A DNA stretch of 64,000 nt from Rotaria sp. Silwood1 (lineage: Eukaryota; Rotifera; Eurotatoria; Philodinida; Philodinidae): positions 4,666,058 to 4,730,057 of the forward strand of contig CAJNOP010000001.1 in the NCBI GenBank assembly GCA_905250075.1, in the 5' to 3' direction. Below, piece after piece: positions 10,354 to 22,966 of this stretch (position 1 is its first letter; every line of letters begins with the position of its first letter). The notes below the pieces were generated by a model, which saw only the letters and a list, made by a program, of their open reading frames with translations, ran no database searches and was not told the DNA's origin. The position numbers and the translations under genes are program-made.

Positions 10354-13300
10354 TTAATGTATTTTATTCATATTCGTAATCAGTTTTTTATGCCAAAAGT
10401 CATTATGAATAATAATAGCATCACATTGTATAGAAAAATGTTTTATTGGTATATTAGTAAAACGTTTACTTCCTGAATTGTATTTAAACCATTTATCAAC
10501 CATAATTTCTGTGATGATATTCGGTCCAATACCATATAATTTTTCAATGATATCAGTTTCTGGTATATACATATAAACAGCACGAAATTGAAGACGATGA
10601 TCACGAAATAGAAGAACAAAATGACGAGCTTCACTCAATTCAATTTCCTATATTTAAAAATCATTTGAATTTTTTTGAAAGATCAAAACATGAAAAACTT
10701 ACTCGAATAATAATTTGACGCTGTCTTTCATTAGCTGGACCAGCAAGTGCAACTTGTTTAAGTGAATTAAGTATTGCTTGCTTATTCGATTTCGTTGATA
10801 ATAATGTTTGACTTCGAGCTAGACGTGCTCCTCCTTGAAAAAACAAAAAAAAAAGCAGACATCATTAATATTACTTCTAAAACCTTCTTACCTGTTACTG
10901 ATGTAGCTAATGATGTCATTGATGCACTAAATTGTGAATCCTCAAATGTATCATCGATTAAATTTAATGATTGTCTTTTAGGTGTTTGTACTTTCGAAAG
11001 ATTCATTAAACTTCCACCAAATAAATTTGTTGGCATTGTAGTTTTTGAGTTTAATGATGTAAATGACTCATAATGTCCATTAATATTACAAATACTTGCA
11101 GCTCGATTCATTTTTGATTTTGATGCAGCTGTTGGTGCTGTTAAACTAGGTGACATTAAATCAAAACGTGTCATACTACGTTTAGGTGTTTGCATGAAAT
11201 TTAGTAAACCATTATAAGTAAGTTCATCATCAAATGAAAGAAATGATGATATTGAAGATTTTCGTTTTAAACGATTACGATTACGAGCTGCAGCAAAATA
11301 ATAATCATTTGATAATAATGGATCAGTTTCGAAACGTTTTTGTTCAATATGTGCTTGTAAAATATTTGTACGACGTTGATCATCTTCTTGCCGTCGTTGA
11401 GATAAATATTCTTCAAATAAACGATATTCATCATAACGTTCAGCTGATTCTGCTTGTCGTTCTTGTTTTTTCATTAATTGTTCTTCACGACGTTGATTTT
11501 GTCGACGAAGTAGATCATCTTTTTTTGCTTGCATTCGTTCAAGATCTTGTATCTAATGTATGAAACAAAAAAATATATATTTCGTTGATTAATTCGATTC
11601 TTACAGTGAGTGATGTATCAAGCGAAACAAAAATTGGATCTTCATAACATAGATTATCATCAATATCTAAGTGATTATTTTCGAATTCTAAATAGGAAAA
11701 AAAATGTTTTATTTAATAATAAGGAACTAACAATAAATTTTATCTCCTACCAGTTGATTTCATATCTGTTAAAGGTTGTTGTTGTTGTTGACGGTCTGTT
11801 GAAAATCGTTTTAATTTATCTTTAATATCATTTAATTCTGCAGTTAATTTATTTAATGCTGGTGTTGAATGATATTGAGTTTTATTGTTATTTGCTAAAT
11901 TTGACATTTCTCCTATATGTTTAAATGATGTTGTTGGTAATGTTGATTTTATTTGTATATCAGGCATTTCGCAATCGAATTGTTTTTTCCATAATTCTCG
12001 TATAATTTGTATAATAGCAAGCATTTCTTCTTTGCTTAATGGTTTACTTAAATCAATGATAGCTGCATTTTTACTAGTTGATTCATTAATATCATCATGA
12101 TTCGTTGTTTTTGTTCCATCACTTAAACCAGAATCACTTGGTGATTCTTCCATAAGACATGGCAATATTGATGGTAATGAATGATGATGATGATGATGAT
12201 GATGACAAGAATTATAAACATAAGTTGAATTTGACGACGATAAAGATTCGTCGTGCGGATGATGATAAACATTCTGAAGATTGACAAAAAAAAAAGAAAA
12301 TCAATAAGTTCTTAAAAGTAATATTTTTGTCTTAGTATTTACCTCAAGTGCTAGAGGTGAAGATGTAGGAAGAGGAGGAGATGATGATTGATCTCCTACT
12401 GTTGTAGAATTATGCACTTGATCCTGTAAAGGAAGTGTAACAAGAGGAATAGTTGTTGTTGAGGATGAAGTTGACGCGGACGATACATGACGACATAAAC
12501 GTTGTCTTTTAGCATCAAGTAAAGCTCTAAGAAAAAGAAATCAATCTATATAACCATATATGAATTAAGATATTGATCTTTTATATGTTTTTTATGTCAT
12601 GTCTGGTGAATATGTATATGCTCAAAATCATATACTTAATCAAGTTGAATATCTGGTCTATTTAGCTATTTTATTACATATGATTTCATTTCTAATGTTC
12701 AATTTATGCATATACATATCAACTGTCATGCAATGTCTGCGTATTGAAGGATTCTTCATTAATCCTCCTTTTGTTGTTTGTTCATTTTCTATTGTCTTTA
12801 ACCACATTATTATTATTATTGTTAACATAGACTTTTTGTAAAGAATCAGACAGTCAATCGCTACAACTATTGTAAATTCAATTGAGTGATTGAGTGAGAG
12901 AGAGATGAATGTACATGCACACAACTAAATCACACGCAATATTATATAATCTTTTTGATGAATTCAAGAAGAAGAAAATGTTCGAGAAAATATTCAATAT
13001 TGATGCCTATTGTAAAAAGCTTTGCTTATTATCACATTCTTCATAATGGGAGAACATTGCAATGCATTATATTATTACTATTATTCAATTCAATGAAGCC
13101 ATGTAGAAATAATCAAATAAATATATACTTATACATATATGAAATTGAAGATGCATAAGAAAAAAATAACAATTTTTCTTTCTCTACTTGTATTTTTACC
13201 TGACACGATTTAATTTTTCTTGTAATTCATTATTATTAATATTATTCGATGTATTTAATAATGAATCTGAAGTCATTGTAGTAGTTGTGTTATCCAAGCG

Positions 13301-13528
13301 TGACTTTGCTTGTGCGTGCCATGTTGTCGTATGAGAATCAAAATTTGTATTTGTAGATATATTAACAATAGGTATTGCTGTTGTTGTTGAGTTTTGACAA
13401 TCACATGATGAAGAATAATATTCATCAGATTTCTTTTGATAATTTCCATGACTTTGAGCAATCCAACGTGATACATAACTAATTGGTGTTGTTACTTCAG
13501 AATCAGTTGTAGTTACCACAGTCGTCAT
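10354..13528 (-). CDS. CAMSAP: CAMSAP/Patronin-like microtubule minus-end protein, lacking CH domain
   Basis: Seven exons on minus: 13528-13200, 12526-12343, 12273-11751, 11687-11605, 11552-10892, 10833-10703, 10647-10354. All junctions are GT-AG and the phases agree; the sum is 2,205 nt, or 734 residues. The last two exons encode a CKK domain (about residues 594-734, from GGARLARSQ through SNKQAILNS, LAGPANERQ, EARHFVLLFRD, LQFRAVYMY, KWFKYNSGSKRF, IPIKHFSIQCDAI, IHNDFW). This domain in CAMSAP/Patronin binds microtubules at minus ends. Ahead of it are a charged coiled-coil stretch (ERMQAKKDDLLRRQNQRR onward, about residue 375), a Ser-rich segment, and low-complexity N-terminal exons with a His8 run. 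Family members usually carry an N-terminal calponin-homology domain and exceed 1,000 residues. None is seen here, and an in-frame TGA lies upstream of the first ATG. Confidence 0.93.
12527..13199 (-). other. Long first intron of the CAMSAP-like gene
   Basis: 673 bp between exons 1 and 2, about ten times the other introns of this gene. It starts with GTAAAAAT and ends TTCTTAG on the minus strand. It contains AT-rich sequence and no coding exon I can recognise, although it could hold an alternative promoter. Confidence 0.6.
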
Positions 13529-16500
13529 TCTCGTCCGCGTGTTCAGTTTGATTTCTCCTTTTTTTAAAAGATATCAATATGATTCACTATCTAAATATGA
13601 TATATTTTACATACAAGACTGTATAAAATGATATTTGGCCCTGGTTTAACAGTTGTATATTAACATGTCACTAACAGGAAAAGTAAGCAAGATGAATATG
13701 TACATATATGACCAAGCAAGAGAGAAAGAGAGAAGAAAATGAAAAGAATGACACACACAGACAAAAGACGGTATGGGAGCTATTTGAATAAGATTACCCT
13801 CAGGTGAGAATTCGCATACATTGAGAGAGAGAGTGTGTGTAAGGGTTAGGTCTATGTTGAGCTCATCGTTTGTTCAACCCAAACGATTGACCACTAATTC
13901 GTGTATATGTATGTATGACGTGAAGAAATGATGCAATCAAAAAAAAAAAAATTTGATATTCATGTGAATAAAATAAAAAATAGGAGTGTATAGTTATTCT
14001 TTCTTCGTTTTTTTTTCTTATTTATTCATAGAAGAGTCTTTTCTTCGGTGTCATTTTAACAAGGCTATTGTTATTACTAACTTACACTAGTGACAAATTA
14101 TCAATGTTCAACAATACAATAAAGTTCACAAAGACAACAGACAGTAGTTCATGAAAGAAAAAAGAAAATGATATCACTATAATTTATATCATTACAACTA
14201 TGTTAGAGTATACATACATAGAGTGACAATCAAGGTAGTGAAGACCTTGCTTTCTATCTCTTTCTCTCTCTCTCTTTCCTTCTTTTTCTCAATGATTTTT
14301 TGTTAAATGATGATACTCTATCGTTCTCACTTAACAGACAATGATAGATGTCAATAACGCGAAATTTTCCTTGCAGCAATATTTTCTCCATGTTTATTTT
14401 CTAGTTGATCAATTTCAATTTGTAATATGCAATTAAAAATAGAAAGAGATATGAAAGAGTGACTGTCCTATTACTTCAATGAGATCAATGTCTTCAATAA
14501 GTGTGTTTTTTGTTTCGGACTCGTGCATAAATACTTGTACATATATCATGCATACAAATGGCCTTCTTCTTTTTTTTTCAAAGTGAAGCAAAACGATGAG
14601 TTGTTTCGAGTGTGTGTAAAGTAGGTGGAGAAGCAAAGGCGAAAGAAAATGACAACAGAATTTCAAATGTTGACTATGAACAGTGACGATCGCAAGAGAA
14701 AAGAAAACGAAAGAAAAGGTATATCATTGAATTTGATATTCGAATATGTGTATTTTGTTTCAAATAAATGTTAAAATAGTTTGTCTTAATGAAGAGGAAG
14801 AAGAAAAAGAAAAAGAAAACATGTACCATTCATTGATCTTTTTAGATCTATTTTTATAGAACAATATTTGACCTTATATGTGTGTATATCTTACGGTATT
14901 CAATGGTCAGTTGAGTGTGCGTGTGTCATCGTTCTATTGAATACAAATCAGTGTCGCGGTCGAATGGGCCGTCGACTACAACTATTCTAAACATAGGCCA
15001 TAATGAGATCTAATCAAGAGAAGATATATAATGATTTGAGAATAATTTGTATACGTGTATGTATGAGTCTCTGTTCAAATCAGAGTCCCTCATTTATTTG
15101 TTACAGCTACACGTGTGAATATGGACAAGGAGGTCGGCAGATAGGTAAGATGCACCTTATATGAACACAAGGAATAGTATGAATGAATGAATGAATGAAC
15201 ATCAAAGAGAATGAGAAAAAAAAGGAAGAAAAAAAGAAAGTGTTGGAGACCGTGCATAAAATGGTTAGTTTAGTAGAGTCATGAAATATAACAGTACTTG
15301 TACTAAATATAACCTTGTATTTTTGATTCGGATTTTAAAGTGTGGAATCACATGAGTATATACAAATGTTTACAATATAAAATGGTCTAATTTGATAATA
15401 AAAATGTGAACTAATTAAATATAGATATGAATAGAGTACAACTTTTTTTTTTGTTGCAATTGACACGAAACATGAACAGTAGACCTAAGCATGTTCTGAA
15501 TAATATATTTTTCTTTTGATTATATTCTATGGCTTTTCAATAAAAGTAGAATAACTCTCTGAAATGAAATGAATTCAATGATATTAAATGCAATTCATGT
15601 TGATTCACTATTGCTTGAAGTTTTCATCGTAGAAACGAAACAATTGACGTAAAATAATAGTTATTGCGATCCAGTTTTTTTTTTATCAAGATGTTTTTCA
15701 CAAATGGATCTTTCATTTTTCTATGAACTGATAAATAGTCAAAAAAGGTTAGAGAATAAGGTCAATCTGAACAAAAATAATATATTTCAACTGAACATTT
15801 TAGGCTCTACAAAATGAACTATCTATTAATCATTTTTTTTTTGTCTGCTTCGATTCTTGGCAAATTTCTTTTTTCATGCACATCTCCTTATAAAGTACGA
15901 CTTTTTCATAGTACACAGCTCATAATTCAGCGACAATATAAGCAAAACAGCTGAAATTTGATGAGACAAGTCAAATGCACCCAAAATTTCAATCGTACCG
16001 AAAAAACTGCAATTCAATCAATCGATATTCTCTATAGTTAAATAGAAAATAAAATTTGAGAAGAATAATGCTGATCTTTGAAAATCAATTTTCACTCATA
16101 GGTTATTCAAAAACTAATTACAAAACTTTTTTTTGTGATTCTCAAACTGTTGCCAACAAACTTCATCGAACTAAATAACATTCTAGACATCTAGATCTAC
16201 TTCATATTACGAATGTTTTTAGAAATATTGTATAAAAAGAACTGTTCTCTCTACAACTTTATCTATCATTTACTTCGTCCACTCAATGTTTTTTCTAATT
16301 CGTTTGCTAATTGTTCACTTCTCAATCTTTTCGTAATTGCATCTCATAATTTCGCCTATGTCTTTTCATATGATATCTTCGTATATTTTGCTCTTTTTGC
16401 AGGTTGCGACCACCAGAAATACAGAGATTGTCTAGTTTTTTTCCAATTCCTAATAGTGTCGGCAAATTACAGAACGAAAGAATTATATGCAGAATAGCAA

Positions 16501-17492
16501 ATATTACTTGTAACGAGTCATCTACGATGGTAGCAAAAAATAATTCAAAAACTTTTTCATGATTTTGAAATCCATTATATCTTTGGAACAATAATAAACA
16601 AAAAGTTGAAATTCTAGCAAAGAGTAGATCTAGATATCTCGTATGTAAGAAAATAATATTTAGTGATATAGGTTAAAATATATTTTGAAATTCTGATGAA
16701 AGATATTCAAAGATGATGAATAACGTTGCTGTTTCACAATTAATTTAACAAAATGTTTCTTTTTGAATTGGTAAAAATATCCTTTGTTCTCGATAGCAAA
16801 CGCCTAATTCACGGAGAAATTTATCTCTTAGATACGCAAATATATATTCTTTCTAATCATAGATACATAATAACTAGCAAGAAAACTTGGGAAATTATTT
16901 AAATAAAATAAATAAATTGAATAGTATTTTTTTATTGACAATCACTATGGTTGATGCTGTAGATTTTCATATGAAACGTAATAAGAAAAAAAAAAGAGTC
17001 TATTATATCTGATAATATATTGCTGAAAAATAAGATTCTGACAACTAGTTGTTTATTATTTCTTGATGATGTCTTTTCTGTTGAGTACTATTCTCATTTG
17101 TTGTAATGAAGTGATTATTTCTTATAGATATATATATATTGAATAAACTAGACGAATCATACAATTATTAATTTTGTTTTTGTAATATTGTTTCTTTTTA
17201 TATCTCTATTCTCACATTAACTTTGACGTACATTATTACTATGAACATATACGACATCTATGTTGATAAGACTATTCTCGGATCGAGCAAAGATAAGTTA
17301 TTTATAACAACCAATAAAAAAATCCAAAACAAAAACAACAACAAAAGAGAGAAGAAAAAAAAGAAAATAAGAGTTTCTCATCTCTTTCGATCGTTTTTTT
17401 CCTATCGTTCTTCTCCTTGGAATCATTTATTCTTTTCTTACTTTGCGTCATTATATTATTCATATTTCTTCGTTAAACAACAATAATCCGTT
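13529..17492. promoter_or_regulatory. Divergent intergenic region between CAMSAP-like gene and CSTF1
   Basis: About 4 kb separates the divergently transcribed CAMSAP-like (minus) and CSTF1 (plus) genes, so promoters and 5' UTR exons of both should lie here. I see GA/CT-rich simple sequence (for example near 13720-13850 and 14255-14290) and several A or T runs, but no coding exon, no transposon ends and no array. No specific promoter element could be defended. The missing CH-domain exons of CAMSAP were looked for on the minus strand and not found. Confidence 0.4.
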
Positions 17493-19138
17493 ATGGATTC
17501 AGTAACAACACCTGGTACATTAAACATTCCACAAATTGTATGTAAAAAAAATATATTCTTATTTTAACATTAAATCAAAACTAGACTAAAATAGATTCGT
17601 AGTGAAACACGTTTACGTGAAACAACATATCGTTTGATCATTTCTCAATTATTTTATGATGGTCATCAACAATTAGCTGTATCACTTTCTAATCTTCTTC
17701 AAGTAAATTGAAAATAAATAATTTTCTTGTTTATCTTTGAATTTTGTGTTTTTTTTTATTCTATTATATAAGACATCACCACCATGTCCACCATCTGATA
17801 GATTAACACATATTGTACGACTTGGTTTAAAAGCTGAAGAAGAATTAGAACAAACACGTAAAGCATCAATTGTTGTTTCTGATAATGTTCAAGATATTGG
17901 TAAATATGTTCTTTTAAAAAAAAAAAAAACATTTTTTTTTTGTTAAACTTAATTTTAGGTCTCGATTTTGATTATCAATCAGATTCACCTATAACTAGTC
18001 CTGATGCTGGTTCATATGAAACATTTTATGTTACTGCTCATAAAGCACCTTGTCGTGCAGCTGCTTTTGATGCAACTGGTTCAGTTATTGCAACTAGTTC
18101 AGCAGATGCATCTATTAAAATTCTTGATGTCGATCGGTAAACGAAAGAGGAAACAACAACAAAAACAAAACATTTTATTTAATTTAAATGTCTTATAAAT
18201 TTTAGAATGTTAATAAAAAATAATTTTGGTCTTGATTATGCTCCATCATCAGTTGAATCATCATCAGATAATCATCCTGTAATGCGTACATTATATGATC
18301 ATGCTGATGAAGTAACTTGTTTAGATTTTCATCCATATGATCCAATACTTGTATCTGGTTCACGTGATTATACAATAAAATTTTTTGAATATGCTAAACC
18401 AACAACTAAAAAATCGTTTCGTTCAATAAATGAAGTTGATCAAATACGTTGTTTAAATTTTCATCCAAGTGGTGATTGGCTTGTTGTTGGTACACAACAT
18501 CCTGTAACACGTTTATATGATGTTGAAACAGGTCGATGTTTTGTTTCAACTCAACCACAAGATCAACATACAAAAGCAATAACTTGTGTAAAATGGGCAT
18601 CTAATGGACGACAATATGCAACATCATCAAAAGATGGTTCATTTAAAATTTGGGATGGTGTTACTAATCGTTGTATAAATACATTTGATGGTGCACATGG
18701 TGGAGAAGAAGTTTGTTCAGTAATGTTTACAAAAAATTCAAAATATTTATTAACAAGTGGAAAAGATTCACAAGTTCGTTTATGGGAATTATCAACAGCT
18801 GTAAGTTAAACGTTTTTTTTTTTTAAATTTTTATTATTTTTTTTTTTCTGCAGCGATGTTTAATTCATTATACTGGTGCTGGTACATTAGCTAAACAAGA
18901 ACATCGTGCAACATGTGTATTTAATCATACTGAAGATTATGTACTTTATCCTGATGAAAAAGCAACATCATTATGCTGTTGGAATTCACGAAATGCTGAA
19001 CGACAACGTTTACTTGGTTTAGGACATAATGCTCCAGTTAAATGTATTGTACATAGTCCAACAGCAGCAGCTTTTGTTTCATGTTCAGATGATCATCGTG
19101 CCAGATTTTGGTGTAAAAGAACATTGTTTACTGATTAA
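17493..19138 (+). CDS. CSTF1: Cleavage stimulation factor subunit 1 (CstF-50), WD40
   Basis: Six exons: 17493-17537, 17595-17702, 17773-17899, 17959-18136, 18206-18800, 18854-19138. GT-AG junctions and phases agree; 1,338 nt, 445 residues (human CSTF1 is 431). The protein has the N-terminal dimerisation segment ([17 protein letters not shown]) and then WD40 repeats over about residues 110-445, with family-specific stretches [59 protein letters not shown]-like [41 protein letters not shown] and a terminal [10 protein letters not shown]. CstF-50 is the WD40 subunit of the nuclear CstF complex that recognises downstream elements in mRNA 3'-end cleavage and polyadenylation. An AATAAA follows at 19196 and the next gene starts 100 nt downstream. 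Confidence 0.97.
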
Positions 19139-19195
19139 AATAATAAAAAATCAAAATTAGTTTTTCTATTTTGTTTTTTTTTTGTTATTGTTATT

Positions 19196-19201
19196 AATAA
19201 A
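19196..19201 (+). terminator. AATAAA poly(A) signal of CSTF1
   Basis: AATAAA 58 nt after the CSTF1 stop, and only 37 nt before the AG (19237-19238) that precedes the FAM199X start. A second AATAAA overlaps the stop region at 19142-19147. Confidence 0.6.
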
Positions 19202-19216
19202 GAATTTTCATTAGTG

Positions 19217-19238
19217 TCTTTTTTCTTTTTTGTTTAAG
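19217..19238 (+). promoter_or_regulatory. Polypyrimidine tract and AG: candidate trans-splice acceptor
   Basis: A T-rich tract ending TTTAAG directly precedes ATC-ATG of FAM199X. No matching GT donor or coding exon lies between it and CSTF1. This is what a spliced-leader acceptor of a downstream operon gene looks like. It could instead be the end of a conventional 5' UTR intron whose donor lies further upstream. Confidence 0.45.
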
Positions 19239-19241
19239 ATC

Positions 19242-20258
19242 ATGCAATCGTCCTTAGGTAATATTGAAGATGGAATTTATCCATCTTTTCGTATGCGTAA
19301 CAATTCATATTCCACAACAACATTAACAAATCCTCCATTATTACAGACTCCACCACCTCCAACATTAATATTTAATAATAATGGTCAAACATCAATTCAA
19401 CAATTTCTGAATTCTGATATGCTTGCATCTATGTCACGAAGTAATTCTCAACCAGATTTAACAGCTGCTCTAAATACTGTGCAATCATCTGTTAATCAAT
19501 TAACATCATCAAAATCTATGTCAGTTTGTTCGGATGATTTATATATGGAAATTAACGGTTGTAATAGTACAGGTGTTGTTGATGATTTATTTCTTGGTAT
19601 AGAAGCTGATTTTATTGGTACATCAGATTTATCAGATTTTTTTGAGAATGATTATTTTTCCGAATTAGACGATACACGTTCATTATTTCAACAATTTCCT
19701 AATCCACCTAGTCTATTACCTGCACCACAACGTAGTGCACCATCATCACCTAAAGGTCGAGCAAAACATCGTACAAATAATCATGGACGACAATTACCAA
19801 CAAAATTATGGTCAAAAATGACAGGTGATGAACAAACATCAACAACTGAAGATCTAACACGAATTATAAATGAACAACTTGGACGTCGTGAACAATTAGA
19901 AATTATCAGAATTTTACAACCTGATGGACCACAATTATTACCACATCAAACAGAATTTATATTAGATTTTTCTAGTATGAATGATGATAAACATAGAAGA
20001 ATTAAAAATATAATTAAATTTAATTTAATTGGTAATAGTGGCTCAATGAATGATGAAAGTGATGGTTATTCATCATTATCATCGAATAAAAGTGATCCAT
20101 TAAATCAACGTATTGAAAAAGCATTAAAATTACGACAACGTAAAGAACAACGACAAGCAGCTAAAGAACATCGTTCAGGTTTATTTAATGCCCAACATCA
20201 TCAAGTACTTGAATTGACAAAATGCGATGAAGATATTGAAGTTGATATTTTATCATAA
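19242..20258 (+). CDS. FAM199X: FAM199X-like protein
   Basis: A single exon of 338 residues, starting at the first ATG after the AG at 19238; an alternative in-frame ATG at 19230 would lie inside the acceptor tract. The N-terminal half is Ser/Asn/Thr-rich with an acidic patch (residues about 100-145). The conserved core near residues 185-250 (LPTKLWSKMTGDEQ, GRREQLEIIRILQPD, EFILDFSSMNDDKHRRIKN) matches the vertebrate FAM199X core, and the C-terminus repeats that family's basic-then-acidic ending (RQRKEQRQAAKEHRSGLF, then DEDIEVDILS). Molecular function of the family is not established. It lies on the same strand as CSTF1 with about 100 nt between them. Confidence 0.9.
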   Translation: MQSSLGNIEDGIYPSFRMRNNSYSTTTLTNPPLLQTPPPPTLIFNNNGQTSIQQFLNSDMLASMSRSNSQPDLTAALNTVQSSVNQLTSSKSMSVCSDDLYMEINGCNSTGVVDDLFLGIEADFIGTSDLSDFFENDYFSELDDTRSLFQQFPNPPSLLPAPQRSAPSSPKGRAKHRTNNHGRQLPTKLWSKMTGDEQTSTTEDLTRIINEQLGRREQLEIIRILQPDGPQLLPHQTEFILDFSSMNDDKHRRIKNIIKFNLIGNSGSMNDESDGYSSLSSNKSDPLNQRIEKALKLRQRKEQRQAAKEHRSGLFNAQHHQVLELTKCDEDIEVDILS

Positions 20259-22433
20259 CTTACAGTCTTAAAAGCTTTTTTTTTTTCTTTTTTTTTTAAT
20301 TATTATTGTTATTTGTCACTCAACGTTTATTTCTTTCCATACAATTACAATTGTACTCATTTCTTTCTCTTACTGTATCTATGTCGTTTTCTTCTTTTCT
20401 TTTCTGTGCACTTGTTTGTGGGTGCCTTTGCGTGTGTGAGTGTGAGTGTGAAGATTGGTGACAAAGAAAGAAATACCATTTTATTCCAAAAAAAAAAAAA
20501 TTTCTTTTCAAATAGAAAGATATTTTTAGAATAGAGTATCATACTATTCAAGAGCAAATGTATGCTTTTAAATTGCATATGATCCTCATTAGAAAAGAAA
20601 AACGGAAATAGATTCGACAATTCGAGAAATTCCGGAAATTCCGGGTGTAACGATGTTGACTGGTTTCTTTTGTATTTTTCTACTACTAAAGATTTTACAA
20701 GTTATCAAAAAGAATCAAAAAATATGTTGCATTTAACAGTTATTTATGCACTTAACACTGACAAAAGGAAATGTATACATATTTACTTATTTATTGTTTG
20801 TTCTGGTCTGTAAAAGGGTAGATTTATAATTACAGAAAAACATGTTACAGAACATGTCTTTTTCTATGCATGTTGATTCAGATAAATATTTGTAATCTTT
20901 CGATCTATTTTGGTATTTGTTAATGTTTCTGTCTATAAGAAAGAGAAGAAAAAAAGAAACAAGAAGAACTCATTTTAGATCTATAGAAGTGAATGAGTAA
21001 ATAACTAATAACAGTTGAATTTAAAACAATAAAATATAGTCTAAAAATAACGAGCTTGTTGATAACTATTATCAACACCTGAAATTATTAATATGATATT
21101 TTATCTAATGATCTTATTCAGTAGATTACGTGATGATAGGAAATATTCATATGTTAATGTTGATTTATGTGATAGTTTTAAAATAGTGATAAGATATTTG
21201 ATTTGTGTTATTCTCTTTTGTAATTTATTGAGGACAAAAAAAATATTGGGTTGGTAATAAATATTATATATAGAACAAATCTAATCTTCTTTACAGTTGA
21301 CATATTTATTTAACTCAAAGTTACATTTCATTTCGTGTACGTTTTGCTACAAGTTAGTTAGCTATTTGTGTTGTGTTAGTTGAATTGTCTTTACAAATAT
21401 TTCTCGAACCTTGTTTTTTACCATAATTATACTTGATGTTATCTTTTACAACAATAACATACTTATGAAAACATTGAATGCTCTATGTCGGCACATATGG
21501 AAAAAATTTTTTTTTTCAAAATGATTATATTGAAATAAATAAATTATTTCGATCACTTCACAATATTTTTTAGCTGCTATATTCATTAGTTGAATTAAAA
21601 GTTAATTTACACTTGCTCTAATATATATGTATTATTATCATTTTATCGTGTCACTGTTTTTCGTAAAATAGTTTGATCATAAATGTTGTTTTGAAGAAAA
21701 CATTGGTTATGTTTATTGATATTTCTATCTATATATATATGTATTTTGCAAGAAAAATAAAGAGATTAATTTTGTATTATGGATAAAAAAACGATGAAGG
21801 AATGCGTCATTCGTCATATTATCAGCAAAGCTTTTGCGTATATAGATATCGCGTACAATCAATTGATCTATCTAATATATTCCCACAAGCGACAAATCAC
21901 CTGCCGTTTAACATTAGGCAATAACAGTCGAGATGTCATAAAGACGAATATAGAAAATCGATACTCTATTTTGTCGTAGAATAGAATAGTGATAAAGAAT
22001 AGAAAAATAAAATCTGGACTAACATCAATGTCAAGGACATAATCCCACTTTGACTTAATTATTCATTAAATGCTCCAATGATACACATAATATGTAGGCG
22101 GGCATGGTTCATTCATTTTCTGTTAACTAGTTCTTAGTCTACTGAAATCATTCTATAAATGGACGTGATCGCTATAGGGAAGAAGTGATTATTGAGACAA
22201 ATGAGAAAACCTTTGTCGTTGTGTGACCTTCTTCCTACACAGTATTTTTTCCTATCATTTTGTTGTTGTTGTTATTATTTTTATTATCATTATTATTATT
22301 ATTATTATTATGAGAATGATTCCATTCACACTTGTTTTTGCTTTCTCGTCTTACCCTACGCACACATACGAGCAGTAATAAATCAACCAAATTTGATCGT
22401 TCATTTTTATAAAAACAACTCCTCTCTTACATA
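20259..22433. other. FAM199X 3' flank and intergenic region
   Basis: Begins with T-rich sequence, then a TG-rich patch near 20420-20460 and AT-rich sequence with several AATAAA words (for example near 21533). Short microsatellite TTA/TTG runs lie at 22260-22310. No coding exon or transposon boundary was recognised. The promoter of the giant Ig gene may lie at the right end. Confidence 0.5.
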
Positions 22434-22966
22434 ATGATAAAATCGAATTCTAATAATGGTGGACTTTTTCTAACCCGTACGTCGGAAACATATAAATGTC
22501 ATTCAGGTGATAATTTATTTCTTGAATGTTATGTTCGTCATCAACGAATTAAATCTATTGCATGGTATGTAAAAGGTGAACTTGTTGATACAAGAGGTGT
22601 TCGTATATGGCATCAATATGAACCAACAACAGGTCGCTGTATACTTTATTTACGGTCTGTATTTCAATGTGATGATGGCTCATATTGTTGCGAAGCAACA
22701 AGTATAGATAATGTTGTTGAAACATTAGAAATTAAATTAATAATTGATAATCGTAAATTTAATTACAAACGATCCTTTTCTTCTCCTCATATTTTAATTT
22801 ATTTTATTTAGATGATAAATCTTGGACGAGAATTCCCATACTTTATATGGTTGGACATGTCATACCTGGTGGTAAAAAAATTTCTAGATACTATGAAAAA
22901 AAAGTTCTTTTTTATGTTTCTATATATTTAGGTGTTAAACAATTAATGGCTAGTTGCAAAACATAA
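22434..22966 (+). CDS. Single Ig-domain exon set, possible alternative 5' part of the giant Ig gene
   Basis: Model: 22434-22752, 22812-22871, 22932-22966, GT-AG, 137 residues. The first exon encodes a complete canonical Ig domain: Cys in strand B (NLFLECYV), core Trp (IAWYVKGE), and DDGSYCCEA in strand F. The short last exons end in TAA. The phase at 22752 is 1, which does not join directly to the next certain Ig exon at 24871 (phase 0). This may therefore be an independent small gene, an alternatively spliced 5' start of the giant gene with a missed linking exon, or a decaying fragment. The Ig domain is convincing; the model after 22752 is weak. Confidence 0.45.

Noticed and set aside
11234-12100. 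Plus-strand frames of 71-109 residues
   Set aside because: They are antisense shadows of CAMSAP-like exons, which have matching phases and a recognisable CKK domain.
16213-16591. Frames of 94 (plus) and 89 (minus) residues, with a possible inverted TAGATCTAC motif
   Set aside because: They overlap each other, have no domain signature, and the inverted similarity is too short and patchy to define an element.
22260-22310. Tyr-rich frame over a TTA/TTG microsatellite
   Set aside because: It is simple-sequence translation only.
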